Shown here piece by piece: positions 1 to 8,411 of a stretch of 15,782 bases of DNA. The notes beneath the pieces are model-generated. The model saw only the letters and a program-made list of their open reading frames with translations, did no database searches and was not told the origin of the DNA. How positions within the stretch are numbered: the first letter of the stretch is position 1; each line of letters starts with the position of its first letter. A program made the position numbers and the translations under genes. Origin of the DNA: an uncultured Clostridia bacterium (GTDB taxonomy: Bacteria; Bacillota_A; Clostridia; TANB77; CAG-508); assembly GCA_944393295.1 (NCBI GenBank), contig CALXZR010000116.1, positions 1 to 15,782 on the forward strand. The letters run 5' to 3'.

Positions 1-93
1 ATTATATACTTTACTACTATGCCACATTAATTCTTTTACTATCTTTTCTTGGCTTTTATTTGGTTTTATCATATATGTAAAAGTTTGTCTCAA
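1..93 (-). CDS. TnpB-like (IS605 OrfB/IS1341 type) protein, N-terminal fragment cut by window edge
   Basis: Reading the minus strand from a TTG at 93 gives 31 open codons to the window edge. The product begins (M)RQTFTYMIKPNKSQEK and ends with ELMWHSSKVYN. The 'I-K-P-N-K-x-Q-E-x-I' stretch followed about a dozen residues later by 'S-K-V-Y-N' is the pattern I know from the first helices of IS200/IS605-family OrfB (TnpB) proteins, which are RNA-guided nucleases of transposons. The TTG start is supported by AAAGGAGGTG at 109-100 with seven bases between GGAGG and the start; an in-frame ATG lies seven codons later (72-70) without its own binding site. A good promoter lies directly upstream. The RuvC-like catalytic part and the guide-RNA-bearing 3' end are outside the window, so neither activity nor intactness can be judged. 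The family call rests on a short N-terminus only. Confidence 0.6.
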   Translation of the reverse strand, partial: MRQTFTYMIKPNKSQEKIVKELMWHSSKVYN

Positions 94-118
94 TTTCTCA
101 CCTCCTTTAGTATTACTA

Positions 119-147
119 TTTATATCACATCGAACATCTTTTTGCAA
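119..147 (-). promoter_or_regulatory. Promoter of the TnpB-like gene
   Basis: On the minus strand there is TTGCAA (147-142), a 17-base spacer, and TATAAA (124-119), a good sigma-A-type match. It lies about 25 bases upstream of the TTG start and just ahead of the strong ribosome binding site. The partial mobile-element gene therefore appears to be transcribed independently of the nrnA operon. Confidence 0.6.
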
Positions 148-212
148 TGTTTTTTTGAATTTATTTATTTTTTATTAATTTTCTATTAATTATTTTTGAG
201 AACTTTCCTATT

Positions 213-253
213 ACACAAAAAAAGATAAAACTTAAAATCAGTTTTATCTTTTT
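213..253 (-). terminator. Intrinsic terminator of the rimP-nrnA operon
   Basis: A 14-bp perfect inverted repeat (219-232 with 240-253, 7-base loop) starts six bases after the nrnA stop codon. On the minus strand the hairpin runs into a U tract. The stem is A/U-rich, with only two G-C pairs, but long. The plus-strand reading also ends in a T run, so it could act in both directions. It separates nrnA from the TnpB-like gene downstream. Confidence 0.75.
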
Positions 254-258
254 ATATA

Positions 259-1212
259 TTATTTTAAATGATTAATAGCTTCTTGTAAAATTGCTTTTTT
301 AGCTTCTTGCAAATTCATATTAATTGTAGCTCCAGCAGCTTTTACATGTCCTCCGCCTCCAAATAGCATACAAATTTCTGAAACATCAACATAATCATTT
401 GAGCGAAGAGAAGCCTTAAACCCTTTTTCTTTTTCATGTAAAAATATAGATATTTCTACACCTTTAATATTTCTTCCAATTTCAACAATTCCGTCATGAT
501 CTCCTGGTTCCATTCCTACTTTTTCATCATCTTCCTTAGTTATGTATGTAAAAGCTATTTTCCCATCTGCAAAGAATTCTAATCTATCCATTGCCATTTT
601 TTGCATTTCAAATTTTGATGGTGTAATAATCATCATTGATTGTCTATAAATATTAGAAACATTTACACCTTTAGATAAAGCCCAACCAGCAAATTCAAAA
701 GTTTCTGTAGTAATTCCACTATTTTTAAAGCCACCTGTATCAGTTATTATTCCTGTTAAAAGGCAAGTTGCAATATCTTTTGTTATTTCTATATTTAAAT
801 ATTCAAAACTTGATACTAATATTTGTGCACAAGCAGGTGATACTTGATCAACAATATTGTAATCTGCAAACATTGCATTTTTTCCATGGTGATCAAATTC
901 AATTTTTACTTTGGCATTTTCAAAATATTTATGAAAAATACTATTTACTCTTTTTAGTTCTGGGCAATCAACTACAATTGCAACATCATATTCTTCCATG
1001 CTACCCTCTGTTTTTATATTTTCTATACCAGGTAAAAAATTAAAATTTGCTGGGTATTCCTTCATAATAACTTCTGCTTTTTTTCCCATATTTTGAAGTG
1101 CTAAGCACATACCTAAACTACTTCCTATAGCATCTCCATCTGGACTTTCATGTGATAAAATTACAAAGCTTTCTGCATTTTGTATTTCTTTTAAAATTTC
1201 ATCTAAAGTCAT
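259..1212 (-). CDS. nrnA: Bifunctional nanoRNase / pAp phosphatase (DHH-DHHA1 family)
   Basis: NrnA degrades very short RNA oligonucleotides to mononucleotides and dephosphorylates 3'-phosphoadenosine 5'-phosphate; it is a cytosolic Mn-dependent phosphoesterase. The 317 residues match the usual ~313. All family motifs are visible: SHESPDGDA (20-28) with the metal-binding DGD, VDCP (81-84), DHH (107-109), the 'TDTGGFKNSG' segment (157-166), and the DHHA1 substrate-binding GGGGH (285-289). The start ATG follows the rbfA stop with no gap (TAA then ATG), and a GGAGA site lies inside the end of rbfA, so translation is probably coupled. It is the last gene of the operon. In many Clostridia this gene sits between rbfA and truB; here a terminator follows instead. 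The family assignment is firm; the exact substrate preference is inferred from family knowledge. Confidence 0.92.
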   Translation of the reverse strand: MTLDEILKEIQNAESFVILSHESPDGDAIGSSLGMCLALQNMGKKAEVIMKEYPANFNFLPGIENIKTEGSMEEYDVAIVVDCPELKRVNSIFHKYFENAKVKIEFDHHGKNAMFADYNIVDQVSPACAQILVSSFEYLNIEITKDIATCLLTGIITDTGGFKNSGITTETFEFAGWALSKGVNVSNIYRQSMMIITPSKFEMQKMAMDRLEFFADGKIAFTYITKEDDEKVGMEPGDHDGIVEIGRNIKGVEISIFLHEKEKGFKASLRSNDYVDVSEICMLFGGGGHVKAAGATINMNLQEAKKAILQEAINHLK

Positions 1213-1590
1213 TTATTTATCTCCTTCTCCATTTTTCTTAAAATCTTTTGTGATATCCTTTAATATTTCATCTATTCTAGAACCATATTCCAAAGAATCA
1301 TCAAATTCGAAAATTAATTCTGGAGTAGTTCTTAAATTAACTCTTCTTGCAACCTCACTTCTTATATAGCCGCTTGATTGTTTTAATATTTTTAAATTTT
1401 CTTTTTTACTTTTTTCATTTATCATGCTTATATAAACTTTTGCAAATCTTAAGTCAGGAGTAGTTTTTACACTTGTTACACTTATCAAACCTGTTAGATG
1501 AGGATTTTTTAATTCTAAAGAAATTATATTACTGATTTCTTTTTTTAATTCCTCATCAATTTTATACATTCTGTTACTTTTATTTGGCAT
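1213..1590 (-). CDS. rbfA: Ribosome-binding factor A
   Basis: RbfA binds the immature 30S subunit near the 5' end of 16S rRNA and helps its final maturation, especially in the cold. The 125-residue product is of typical size and forms one KH-like domain. The N-terminal helix (KIDEELKKEISNII), 'NPHLTGLISVTSVKTTPDLRFAKVYIS' region and the C-terminal signature RTTPELIFEFDDS (about residues 87-99) are all family hallmarks. The start ATG at 1590 is preceded by AAAGGAAAA at a suitable distance. It lies 26 bases after infB and abuts nrnA. Position between infB and nrnA matches the conserved Firmicutes operon. Confidence 0.95.
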   Translation of the reverse strand: MPNKSNRMYKIDEELKKEISNIISLELKNPHLTGLISVTSVKTTPDLRFAKVYISMINEKSKKENLKILKQSSGYIRSEVARRVNLRTTPELIFEFDDSLEYGSRIDEILKDITKDFKKNGEGDK

Positions 1591-1616
1591 TTATTTTCCT
1601 TTCTTAGAATAATATA

Positions 1617-4409
1617 CTATTTTACTTCTTCCATAATGTATACTTCTAAAATATCATTTTCTTTAATATCATTAAATTTATCTATTTGAAGTCCACATTC
1701 ATATCCATTTGCAACTTCTTTTACATCATCTTTAAATCTCTTTAAAGATACTAATTTTCCATCATGTATAACAATATCGTCACGTATTACACGAATACCA
1801 GCATTTCTTGATACTTTTCCACTTGTTACTACAGCTCCAGCAATAGTACCAACATTTGAAACTTTAAATATTTGTCTTACTTGAGCAGTACCAATAACAA
1901 CTTCTTTGTATACTGGATCTAACAGACCTTTCATAGCAGCCTCCACGTCATTAATTGCATCATAAATAACAGAATACGTTTTTATCTCAACATTCTCTTT
2001 ATCTGCAATTGATTTAGCAAGTAATCCAGGTCTTACATTAAAGGCTATAATAATAGCATTTGAAACTTTTGCAAGAGTTACATCTGATTCTGTAACACCA
2101 CCAACATTTGAGTGGATAACAGATACTTTAACTTCATTATTAGATAATTTTTCTAACGATTGTTTTAAAGCTTCTACTGAACCTTGAACATCAGCTTTAA
2201 CTATCAAATTCAATTGTTTTAAATTTTCACTCTCAATTTTATTAAATAAATCATCCAAAGTTACTGCACTATTTTTAGCTAATTCTTTTTCTCTTTCTTC
2301 TATTCTTCTTTTTTCTATTAAATGTTTAGCTGTTTTTTCGTCTTTTACTTCATAGAAAATATCACCTGATTGTGGAACAGAAGTTAAACCTGTAATTTCT
2401 ACTGGAGTAGAAGGTCCAGCTGTTTTAACCTTCTTACCTTTATAGTCTTGCATTGTACGAATTCTACCAATAGTTGTTCCAACAATAATAGTATCTCCTA
2501 CATCTAGTTTTCCTCTTTGTACTAACATTGTTGCAACAGGTCCTCTATTTTTATCTAGTTTAGCTTCTATAACTGTTCCTTTAGCTTGTTTATTTGGATT
2601 TGCTTTTAGTTCTAATATATCTGCTTCTAATAGTACCATTTCTAATAAATTATCTATTCCTTCATGTTTTTTAGCAGAAATTGGTACATATATTGTTGAA
2701 CCTCCCCATTCTTCTGGAACTAGTTCATATTTCATTAATTCTTGTTGTACTTTTTCAAAATTTGCATCTGGTAAATCCATTTTATTTACAGCAACTATAA
2801 TTGGAATATTTGCAGCTTTAGCATGATTTATAGCTTCTACTGTTTGTGGCATTACACCATCATTTGCTGCAACAACTAATATTGCTATATCTGTAATCAT
2901 TGCACCTCTAGCACGCATACTTGTAAAAGCTTCGTGTCCTGGTGTATCTAAAAATGTTATATCTCTATCATTTATTTTTACTTGGTAAGCACCAATATGT
3001 TGAGTTATTCCACCAGACTCACCTTCAATTACATTTGTGCTACGAATAGCATCTAATAAAGATGTTTTTCCATGGTCTACATGTCCCATTACAACAATAA
3101 CTGGTGGTCTTGGTTTTAAATCTTCTTCCTTATCTTCTGTTTCATCTATTAAGATATCTTCATCAGTTACAATATTTTTCTTTGTTGCTGTAATTCCATA
3201 TTCTTGTGCAATTAAGAAAGCTGTATCAAAATCAACATCATTATTTATTGTAGCCATTATACCTAAATTTAATAATTTTTTAATAACATCACTACTTGTT
3301 ACTTTCATTTCAGCAGCTAAATCTTTGACAGTTATTACTTCTGGAATTGTTATTTCAGTTAATTTGAATATTTTTTGTTTATTTCTCTTTTCATTTTTTT
3401 GTGGCTTTTTCTTTGCTCTTCTGCCTCTTTCTGTACTTAAATCATAATAATCTAACATATCTCCTTCATTAAACATATTAGATAATTTATTTTGTTTCTT
3501 TAAATTTTTTAATTTTCCAGAATCAAAGTCATTATTTTCATTTCTCTTAGATTTTCTTGGTTTTTGTTCTTCTTGTTTTTGATTTTGCTTAATCTTATCT
3601 TTTACTTTATTTCCGTACTCTCTAACATTTTCTTTTTCTACAATTTCAACATCCATAATGTCTTTAATTTTTCTGTCTATACCTCTTTCATTTAATTCAC
3701 GTTTTTGAGAGCCCCTATTATCATTTTTGAAATTACTATTTTTTCTTTGATTATTTCCTTGTTCATTATCTTTATTGTAACCATTATTATTTTTATTATA
3801 ATTATTTCTATGAGCATAAGTATTTTCTTTTTTATCATTTTTAGCAAAATTTTTATTTGCTTGAACACTAACTACTTTTTTCTCTTCGACTTGTTTTTCT
3901 TCTTTTTGTGTAGAATCAGCTTTTTTATTAGTTTCTTTTACTGGCTCAGATTTTTTCTCTGCTACGCTTTTAACCTCTTCTTTTTTAGGCTCTTCCTTCT
4001 TCTTTAAACCAAATAATTCATCTACAGTCAATGGCTTTGTAGGTTTATTTCTATAAACAATATTAAAATCTTTGTTTCTACCTTTTTCAACAAAACCAAT
4101 ATCTTTATTTCTTTCTCTTTCTTTTTTTTGCTTTTCTTCCTCTAATTTTTTTTGCTCTTCATCATTATTTACAGTTACTGACCTTCTAATAATAAATGGT
4201 TGTTCTGAATTCATTTTTTCTTTCTTATTTTCCATAGACTTTGTTCTTGAAACTCCTTTAATCAATTTTTCTAACTTAATACTCTCATCTTCTGTAACAC
4301 TGCTAAGATTACTTTTTATTTCAATTCCATTTTCTTTTGCAATATTTAATAATTTTTTCGGTTCTATATTTAACTTTTTGGCGAGCTCAGTTACTTTAAT
4401 TTTCCCCAA
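1617..4409 (-). CDS. infB: Translation initiation factor IF-2
   Basis: IF-2 is the GTPase that places initiator fMet-tRNA on the 30S subunit and promotes subunit joining. I place the start at TTG 4409-4407, giving 930 residues beginning (M)[18 protein letters not shown] at 4422-4418 is eight bases upstream. A GTG at 4418 would give 933 residues, but it is part of that Shine-Dalgarno sequence. Domains in order: IF2_N (first ~50 residues), a very long charged linker (roughly 55-345) rich in Lys, Asn, Glu and Gln, a second IF2_N-like domain (about 350-405), the G domain with GHVDHGKT (442-449), DTPGHEAF and NKMD, then beta-barrel domain II and the C-terminal fMet-tRNA-binding domain. The protein is clearly longer than B. 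subtilis IF-2 because of the linker. It ends in TAG; the TGA stop of ylxQ lies within the infB ribosome binding region, so the two are coupled. Confidence 0.96.
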   Translation of the reverse strand: MGKIKVTELAKKLNIEPKKLLNIAKENGIEIKSNLSSVTEDESIKLEKLIKGVSRTKSMENKKEKMNSEQPFIIRRSVTVNNDEEQKKLEEEKQKKERERNKDIGFVEKGRNKDFNIVYRNKPTKPLTVDELFGLKKKEEPKKEEVKSVAEKKSEPVKETNKKADSTQKEEKQVEEKKVVSVQANKNFAKNDKKENTYAHRNNYNKNNNGYNKDNEQGNNQRKNSNFKNDNRGSQKRELNERGIDRKIKDIMDVEIVEKENVREYGNKVKDKIKQNQKQEEQKPRKSKRNENNDFDSGKLKNLKKQNKLSNMFNEGDMLDYYDLSTERGRRAKKKPQKNEKRNKQKIFKLTEITIPEVITVKDLAAEMKVTSSDVIKKLLNLGIMATINNDVDFDTAFLIAQEYGITATKKNIVTDEDILIDETEDKEEDLKPRPPVIVVMGHVDHGKTSLLDAIRSTNVIEGESGGITQHIGAYQVKINDRDITFLDTPGHEAFTSMRARGAMITDIAILVVAANDGVMPQTVEAINHAKAANIPIIVAVNKMDLPDANFEKVQQELMKYELVPEEWGGSTIYVPISAKKHEGIDNLLEMVLLEADILELKANPNKQAKGTVIEAKLDKNRGPVATMLVQRGKLDVGDTIIVGTTIGRIRTMQDYKGKKVKTAGPSTPVEITGLTSVPQSGDIFYEVKDEKTAKHLIEKRRIEEREKELAKNSAVTLDDLFNKIESENLKQLNLIVKADVQGSVEALKQSLEKLSNNEVKVSVIHSNVGGVTESDVTLAKVSNAIIIAFNVRPGLLAKSIADKENVEIKTYSVIYDAINDVEAAMKGLLDPVYKEVVIGTAQVRQIFKVSNVGTIAGAVVTSGKVSRNAGIRVIRDDIVIHDGKLVSLKRFKDDVKEVANGYECGLQIDKFNDIKENDILEVYIMEEVK

Positions 4410-4414
4410 AATTA

Positions 4415-4720
4415 TCACCTCCGCCTCAGTTTATTTTTTATAGCTTCTGCAAAATTTTTATCTTCAATTGCTATAATTGCTTTGTTTACTTTTCCTATTG
4501 CCCTACTATTTTCAAAAATATTTCCCAATATATAATATTGTATATTTTCTCTTTTACATATATCTATTATTCTTTGCTTACTCTTTTCAGACGTATCTTT
4601 TGCAATAATAACTAATTTTGCTTTATTTTTATTAATTTTTTCTAAAACTGCTTCTGTTCCAAAGGAAAGCTTTCCTGCTTTAGCACAAAGACCTAATAAC
4701 CCATATATCTTATTTTCCAA
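4415..4720 (-). CDS. ylxQ: L7Ae-family RNA-binding protein YlxQ
   Basis: This 101-residue protein has the single L7Ae/L30e/S12e domain that binds kink-turn RNA. The opening '[19 protein letters not shown]' segment and '[18 protein letters not shown]' are characteristic of the YlxQ/RplGA group. It starts at TTG (4720-4718), eight bases after AGAGG, and this start overlaps the last 11 bases of rnpM. Its TGA stop (4417-4415) lies inside the infB ribosome binding region. This arrangement strongly suggests translational coupling on both sides. The physiological RNA target is not established from sequence. The C-terminus is basic (KNKLRRR). Confidence 0.88.
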   Translation of the reverse strand: MENKIYGLLGLCAKAGKLSFGTEAVLEKINKNKAKLVIIAKDTSEKSKQRIIDICKRENIQYYILGNIFENSRAIGKVNKAIIAIEDKNFAEAIKNKLRRR

Positions 4721-4976
4721 TAATTATACCTCTTATTTTCTCATAAAATTCATTTTGAATAGGTTTTTCTAAAACTCTTTCTAATCTCTTAGTTTTTATT
4801 GCTAAATTCAAGCAATTCTCGTCTTTGCAAATGTATGCGCCTCTACCATTCTTTTTTCCTGTTAAATCTACCTCTATATTATTTTCTGGTGTTCTAACAA
4901 TTCTTAGTAATTCTTGTTTTTCTTTTTGACTATTGCAAGCCATACATCTTCTTAATGGTCTTCTTTTATTTACCAA
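4710..4976 (-). CDS. rnpM: RNase P modulator RnpM (YlxR/DUF448)
   Basis: The YlxR family has been reported as a modulator of RNase P in Bacillus. The product has the two family motifs: PLRRCMAC (7-14) and GRGAYIC (44-50). Four cysteines, in pairs C11/C14 and C50/C55, could form a metal site, which is my inference. I choose the TTG at 4976-4974 (88 residues, MVNKRRPLRR...) because GGAG at 4990-4987 is ten bases away. The longer reading from GTG 4985 (91 residues) would leave only one base between GGAG and the start. The gene sits between nusA and ylxQ as in other Firmicutes and overlaps ylxQ by 11 bases. Confidence 0.88.
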   Translation of the reverse strand: MVNKRRPLRRCMACNSQKEKQELLRIVRTPENNIEVDLTGKKNGRGAYICKDENCLNLAIKTKRLERVLEKPIQNEFYEKIRGIIIGK

Positions 4977-5004
4977 AGCTTTCACACTCCTAAATTAATT
5001 ATTT

Positions 5005-6111
5005 TTACTCTACTTCTGAATTTTCCTCTTTATCTTCTTCATTATTTGCTTCTGCAAGCATTTTTCTAAATTGAGATTCTGATTTTATATCAATCTTCCA
5101 ATTTGTTAATTTAGCAGCTAATCTTGCATTTTGTCCTGATTTACCTATTGCTAATGACAATTGATCGTCCGGAACAATTACTTGAGCAAATTTTTCTTCT
5201 TCTTTTATATCAACCGCCATAACTTGTGCTGGTAATAAAGCTGCTGCAATGTAAATAGCTGGATCTTCATTCCACTCAATTACATCAATTTTTTCTCCAT
5301 GTAGTTCATTAATAATATTTTGTATTCTAACTCCTTTTTGACCTACACAAGAACCTACAGGATCTATATTTTCATTTTTTGAATAAACAGCTACTTTACT
5401 TCTTGAACCTGGATCTCTTGAAACACTTTTTATTTCAATTAATCCCTCATATATTTCTGGTATTTCAAACTCAAATAATTTTCTAACAAAATCAGGATGG
5501 CTTCTAGAAACTACTACTTGAGGATTCCCTTTTAATTCTTTTTTTACAGATACTACATAACCTCTTATTTTATCGTTTACTTTATAATGTTCTGTAGGAA
5601 TTTGTTCTTTTGCAGTCATTACTCCTTCTAATTTACCTAAATCCAAAACTACTAGATTTTCATCTACTTTTTGAATTATACCTGTTACAATTTCTCCAGT
5701 TTTGTCATGATACTCATTATATATAATATCTCTTTCAGCTTCTCTTACTTTTTGTACAACAACCTGTTTAGCTGTTTGAGCTGCTATTCTTCCAAAATCT
5801 TTAGGTACAATTTCTAAATCAACTTTATCGCCAATCTCAGCTTTTGGATTGATTTGTTTAGCTTCATCTATACCAATCTCTAATAGTGGATCTTCAGATT
5901 TTTCTACAACTTCTCTTACAGAGTAAATATGAACTTCTCCAGTTTCTTGGTTTATACTTACTTTAACATTATCTACAGAGTCAAAATTTTTCTTATATGC
6001 TGAAACTAATGCCCCTTCTAAAGATTCTATTAAGTAATCTTTTTTTATTCCTCTTTCTTTTTCTAATTCGTCCATTGCTTCAATCAATTCTTTTACGTCA
6101 ATGTTTTTCAT
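5005..6111 (-). CDS. nusA: Transcription termination/antitermination factor NusA
   Basis: NusA binds RNA polymerase, enhances pausing and intrinsic termination, and takes part in rRNA antitermination. The 368 residues are the usual length for the Firmicutes form, which lacks the C-terminal acidic repeats of E. coli. Order: RNAP-binding N-terminal domain (1 to ~125), S1 domain (~135-200), KH1 with the GQKG loop (257-260), and KH2 with AIGKSGQNARLAAKLT (321-336). It ends with a short acidic tail. The ATG at 6111 is preceded by GGGAGG with a spacing of about 12 bases, slightly long. It lies 18 bases after rimP. The leader hairpin upstream of rimP may be a site where NusA regulates its own operon. 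Confidence 0.96.
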   Translation of the reverse strand: MKNIDVKELIEAMDELEKERGIKKDYLIESLEGALVSAYKKNFDSVDNVKVSINQETGEVHIYSVREVVEKSEDPLLEIGIDEAKQINPKAEIGDKVDLEIVPKDFGRIAAQTAKQVVVQKVREAERDIIYNEYHDKTGEIVTGIIQKVDENLVVLDLGKLEGVMTAKEQIPTEHYKVNDKIRGYVVSVKKELKGNPQVVVSRSHPDFVRKLFEFEIPEIYEGLIEIKSVSRDPGSRSKVAVYSKNENIDPVGSCVGQKGVRIQNIINELHGEKIDVIEWNEDPAIYIAAALLPAQVMAVDIKEEEKFAQVIVPDDQLSLAIGKSGQNARLAAKLTNWKIDIKSESQFRKMLAEANNEEDKEENSEVE

Positions 6112-6129
6112 TTTTTTATAAATCCTCCC

Positions 6130-6591
6130 TTACCATTCATATATAGTCTTTGCTAGTGCTATATTTTTTAAATCTATTTTTATATCATTATCATCTTGAC
6201 TTAATATAATTTCATTATCATTATATTCTTTTAATATTCCTTTTAATTCTTTTTCTTTATTTATGGCTTTAAATAATTTTACATTTATTTCATTTCCTAT
6301 TTGTTTTAAAAAATGTTCTTTTTTTCTTAAAATTCTTTCTAAACCTGGTGATGAAACTTCTAAGTAATACTGCTCTTTTATATAATCTTCTTCGTCTAAA
6401 ATATCATTAATTGCATTATTGACAATTTCACAGTCTTTTATATCAATTGTTCCATCTTTATCTATTATAATTCTTAAATAGTAATCTTTTCCTTCTTTTA
6501 TAAATTGAACATCACATAAATCGTAATTTAAATCTTCTATTATAGGTCTTAGCCTTTTTTCTACTCTTGTTTCAATATTTCCTTCAGCCAC
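6130..6591 (-). CDS. rimP: Ribosome maturation factor RimP
   Basis: RimP assists early 30S assembly. The 153-residue protein has the family's N-terminal alpha/beta domain with the signature YLEVSSPGLER (76-86) and a C-terminal SH3-like barrel ending in a typical 'IALAKTIYEW'-like strand. The start is GTG at 6591-6589, preceded by AAGGAGGTG (6605-6597) with seven bases between GGAGG and the start. It is the first gene of the operon and follows a promoter and a leader hairpin. Confidence 0.93.
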   Translation of the reverse strand: MAEGNIETRVEKRLRPIIEDLNYDLCDVQFIKEGKDYYLRIIIDKDGTIDIKDCEIVNNAINDILDEEDYIKEQYYLEVSSPGLERILRKKEHFLKQIGNEINVKLFKAINKEKELKGILKEYNDNEIILSQDDNDIKIDLKNIALAKTIYEW

Positions 6592-6635
6592 AAATACACC
6601 TCCTTGTATAGTAGGATATAGCTAATTTACAAAAT

Positions 6636-6661
6636 GAAGAGTGGGATACTTCCCACTCTTC
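6636..6661 (-). terminator. Leader hairpin upstream of rimP, possible attenuator
   Basis: A perfect 11-bp stem (6636-6646 with 6651-6661, 4-base loop) includes three consecutive G-C pairs. On the minus strand it is followed by AUUUUGUAAAUU, so the U tract is short and interrupted. It lies between the rimP promoter and the rimP start, inside the 5' leader. It could partially terminate the operon transcript, and it would also stop reading from the accessory genes upstream. Firmicutes rimP-nusA operons are known to be subject to NusA-dependent attenuation in the leader; that this hairpin is such a site is inference. Confidence 0.6.
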
Positions 6662-6687
6662 GTGCACGTAAATTTTAAGATATTTGA

Positions 6688-6716
6688 ATTATAACACAAA
6701 AATCAATAATTTGCAA
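6688..6716 (-). promoter_or_regulatory. Promoter of the rimP-nusA-infB operon
   Basis: On the minus strand there is TTGCAA (6716-6711), a 17-base spacer, and a consensus TATAAT (6693-6688). Transcription would start near 6681 and give a leader of about 90 bases that contains the hairpin at 6636-6661. The site begins only 16 bases after the stop codon of the upstream 551-residue gene. Confidence 0.8.
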
Positions 6717-6732
6717 TAGTTTTTTTATTTTT

Positions 6733-8388
6733 TTACCTTTCTTCATCTTCTTTATTAGTACTTTGTTCCATAGTTCCTTTTCTATATGATTCTTTTGTAG
6801 CACCTCTTGAATTTCTAAGCTCAGGATCATATAAAGCTTTACCTTCAATCATATATTGAGACAATTTATCTTCTGGCTCTTTATATTTTGGTTTTTCGTT
6901 TGCAAAACCTATTATTCCATTATCTTGCTCATTAGACGGTGGCAGAGCAAGATTTCTATTTTTTAATCTTGAAAAGAAATTTTTTACTGAATTTATTCCC
7001 CTTCCCAAAATTGAAAGTGGCTTAGTTGCATCCATTGTTTGATACATATCTAAGGTTTCTGTTTTATCTGTATCCCTGGCATATATTGACTTAGTTGTTA
7101 AATCTTTATTAATTGCTTTTGTTGATTTATTAAGTACATGAAAATTATTCCATTGCTTTCCCTCATCATAATCTTCTCTTAATATAAAATTTGAATATTC
7201 TAAATCGTCTGTCATATCCTCTAAGTTTACTTTCATGCTTAACCTTCTACCAAATTCTGGTATATAATTTTTATACCAATCCGCATACTGCCTTATATTC
7301 CCACTTTTTGCTGCTTCATATGCAAAATCATAAGAATCTTTATCAAAAGCATAAGAATATTTTGCTACTTCTGTTGTATCATTAATTTTCTCTTGTAAAC
7401 TATTATCAATTAATGTAGCTTGTTCTATTATAAAATCTTTGCTATCAGGTGTTATTAAGCCTATTTCAGTATATTTATCAATAGTATCTCTCATTATTAC
7501 TTTTATTTTATCTCTATTATATTTATAATTTGAAGATGTATAATATGCTTCAGTATTATATTTTATAGGTTCTTCTTCAAATCTATTTGATAATTCAGCA
7601 AGACCATAACAATAAATTCCAGCTAAGGCTTGTTTTCTAATATCTATTGCATAAGTATAATCAAATTCCTCTGCTTTATAATTTACGTTATATAGTAAAT
7701 TAAGATTTTGTTCAATAGCTTGAAAATAGTTTTCAGATCTATCTGGATTACAACTTGATTGTCTTATTTTTTCTATCAAATTCTCTCTGCCACTATTTGC
7801 TACTTTAAGAAATTCTTTTTCTGACATTCCAAAACTTGCAGCTATAATATTAGAAGCAAAAGTAATATCTCCATATCCATCTGTTTCTGCTCTATAATGT
7901 TGAGCTACATAAGCATCTTTAGACAAACAATTTCTGTTAGCTATTGTTTCTGTAACAACTTCATCTAAAGCTGAACCATACCATATATTATCTTTAAAAA
8001 ATCTCAATCCTGGCGCAGCTGCATGATTTACCTCGTGTGTTAATGTACCAAAAACTTTTTGTGTTACTTCTTCAATACTTATTCCACTATACAATAATTT
8101 TGCAAAATAATCTCTATTTATAGTTATTGCTTTATTAGTATAATCACAAAGTCCCATAGTCGTTTCATTTGGAAATTCAGATTTATTTTTGAAATCTATA
8201 CTTTTTATATTACTTTTAAATCTATTTAATTCATCTTCAAATTGCTCTGAAGTTAATTCTAGTTCATATGCTCTTCTTAAGAAAATTTCTATTATCATAT
8301 TTTTTAAAGCTGAATTTATTTTAATTCCTCTTAAAGTTGACTTTATCTTTTTCTCAAATCCTTTATTATCTATATCCTTGTATACCAT
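6733..8388 (-). CDS. Predicted cytosolic zinc metallopeptidase-like protein of unknown role
   Basis: I do not recognise this 551-residue protein as a named family. It carries HEVNH (118-122) in the sequence GTLTHEVNHAAAPG, a zinc-binding HExxH motif. This is followed 20 residues later by LDEVVTET (141-148), which resembles the 'NEGxTE' segment that supplies the third Glu ligand in gluzincins; E143 or E147 would fill that role. The N-terminal ~115 residues are helical and precede the motif without a signal peptide or membrane segment, so a cytosolic location is expected. The middle (about 160-430) is rich in Tyr, Asn and charged residues and looks helical. The last ~70 residues (after PPSNEQDNG) are polar and probably disordered. 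Start ATG 8388 follows AAAGGAAA. It is the last gene of the three-gene unit, 23 bases after the 88-residue gene. No terminator hairpin precedes the rimP promoter. Peptidase activity and substrate are unproven. Confidence 0.7.
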   Translation of the reverse strand: MVYKDIDNKGFEKKIKSTLRGIKINSALKNMIIEIFLRRAYELELTSEQFEDELNRFKSNIKSIDFKNKSEFPNETTMGLCDYTNKAITINRDYFAKLLYSGISIEEVTQKVFGTLTHEVNHAAAPGLRFFKDNIWYGSALDEVVTETIANRNCLSKDAYVAQHYRAETDGYGDITFASNIIAASFGMSEKEFLKVANSGRENLIEKIRQSSCNPDRSENYFQAIEQNLNLLYNVNYKAEEFDYTYAIDIRKQALAGIYCYGLAELSNRFEEEPIKYNTEAYYTSSNYKYNRDKIKVIMRDTIDKYTEIGLITPDSKDFIIEQATLIDNSLQEKINDTTEVAKYSYAFDKDSYDFAYEAAKSGNIRQYADWYKNYIPEFGRRLSMKVNLEDMTDDLEYSNFILREDYDEGKQWNNFHVLNKSTKAINKDLTTKSIYARDTDKTETLDMYQTMDATKPLSILGRGINSVKNFFSRLKNRNLALPPSNEQDNGIIGFANEKPKYKEPEDKLSQYMIEGKALYDPELRNSRGATKESYRKGTMEQSTNKEDEER

Positions 8389-8411
8389 ATCATTTCCTTT
8401 GTAAATTAAAA

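Noticed and set aside
133..151. Small hairpin AACAT...ATGTT upstream of the TnpB-like gene, considered as a transposon left-end hairpin
   Set aside because: A five-base A/T-rich stem overlapping the promoter is within chance, and no cleavage-site context can be verified.
4410..4418. GTG at 4418 as the infB start
   Set aside because: This GTG forms part of the Shine-Dalgarno sequence GGAGGTG; the TTG at 4409 has the right spacing and gives the family-typical N-terminus.
3037..4443. Plus-strand open frames across infB
   Set aside because: They are antisense to a clear IF-2 gene, rich in Phe/Ile/Ser as expected from the reverse of Lys/Glu/Asn codons, and have no supporting ribosome binding sites or family features.
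6661..6668. Palindrome CGTGCACG next to the rimP leader hairpin
   Set aside because: Only eight bases and no second copy seen nearby; insufficient to call an operator.
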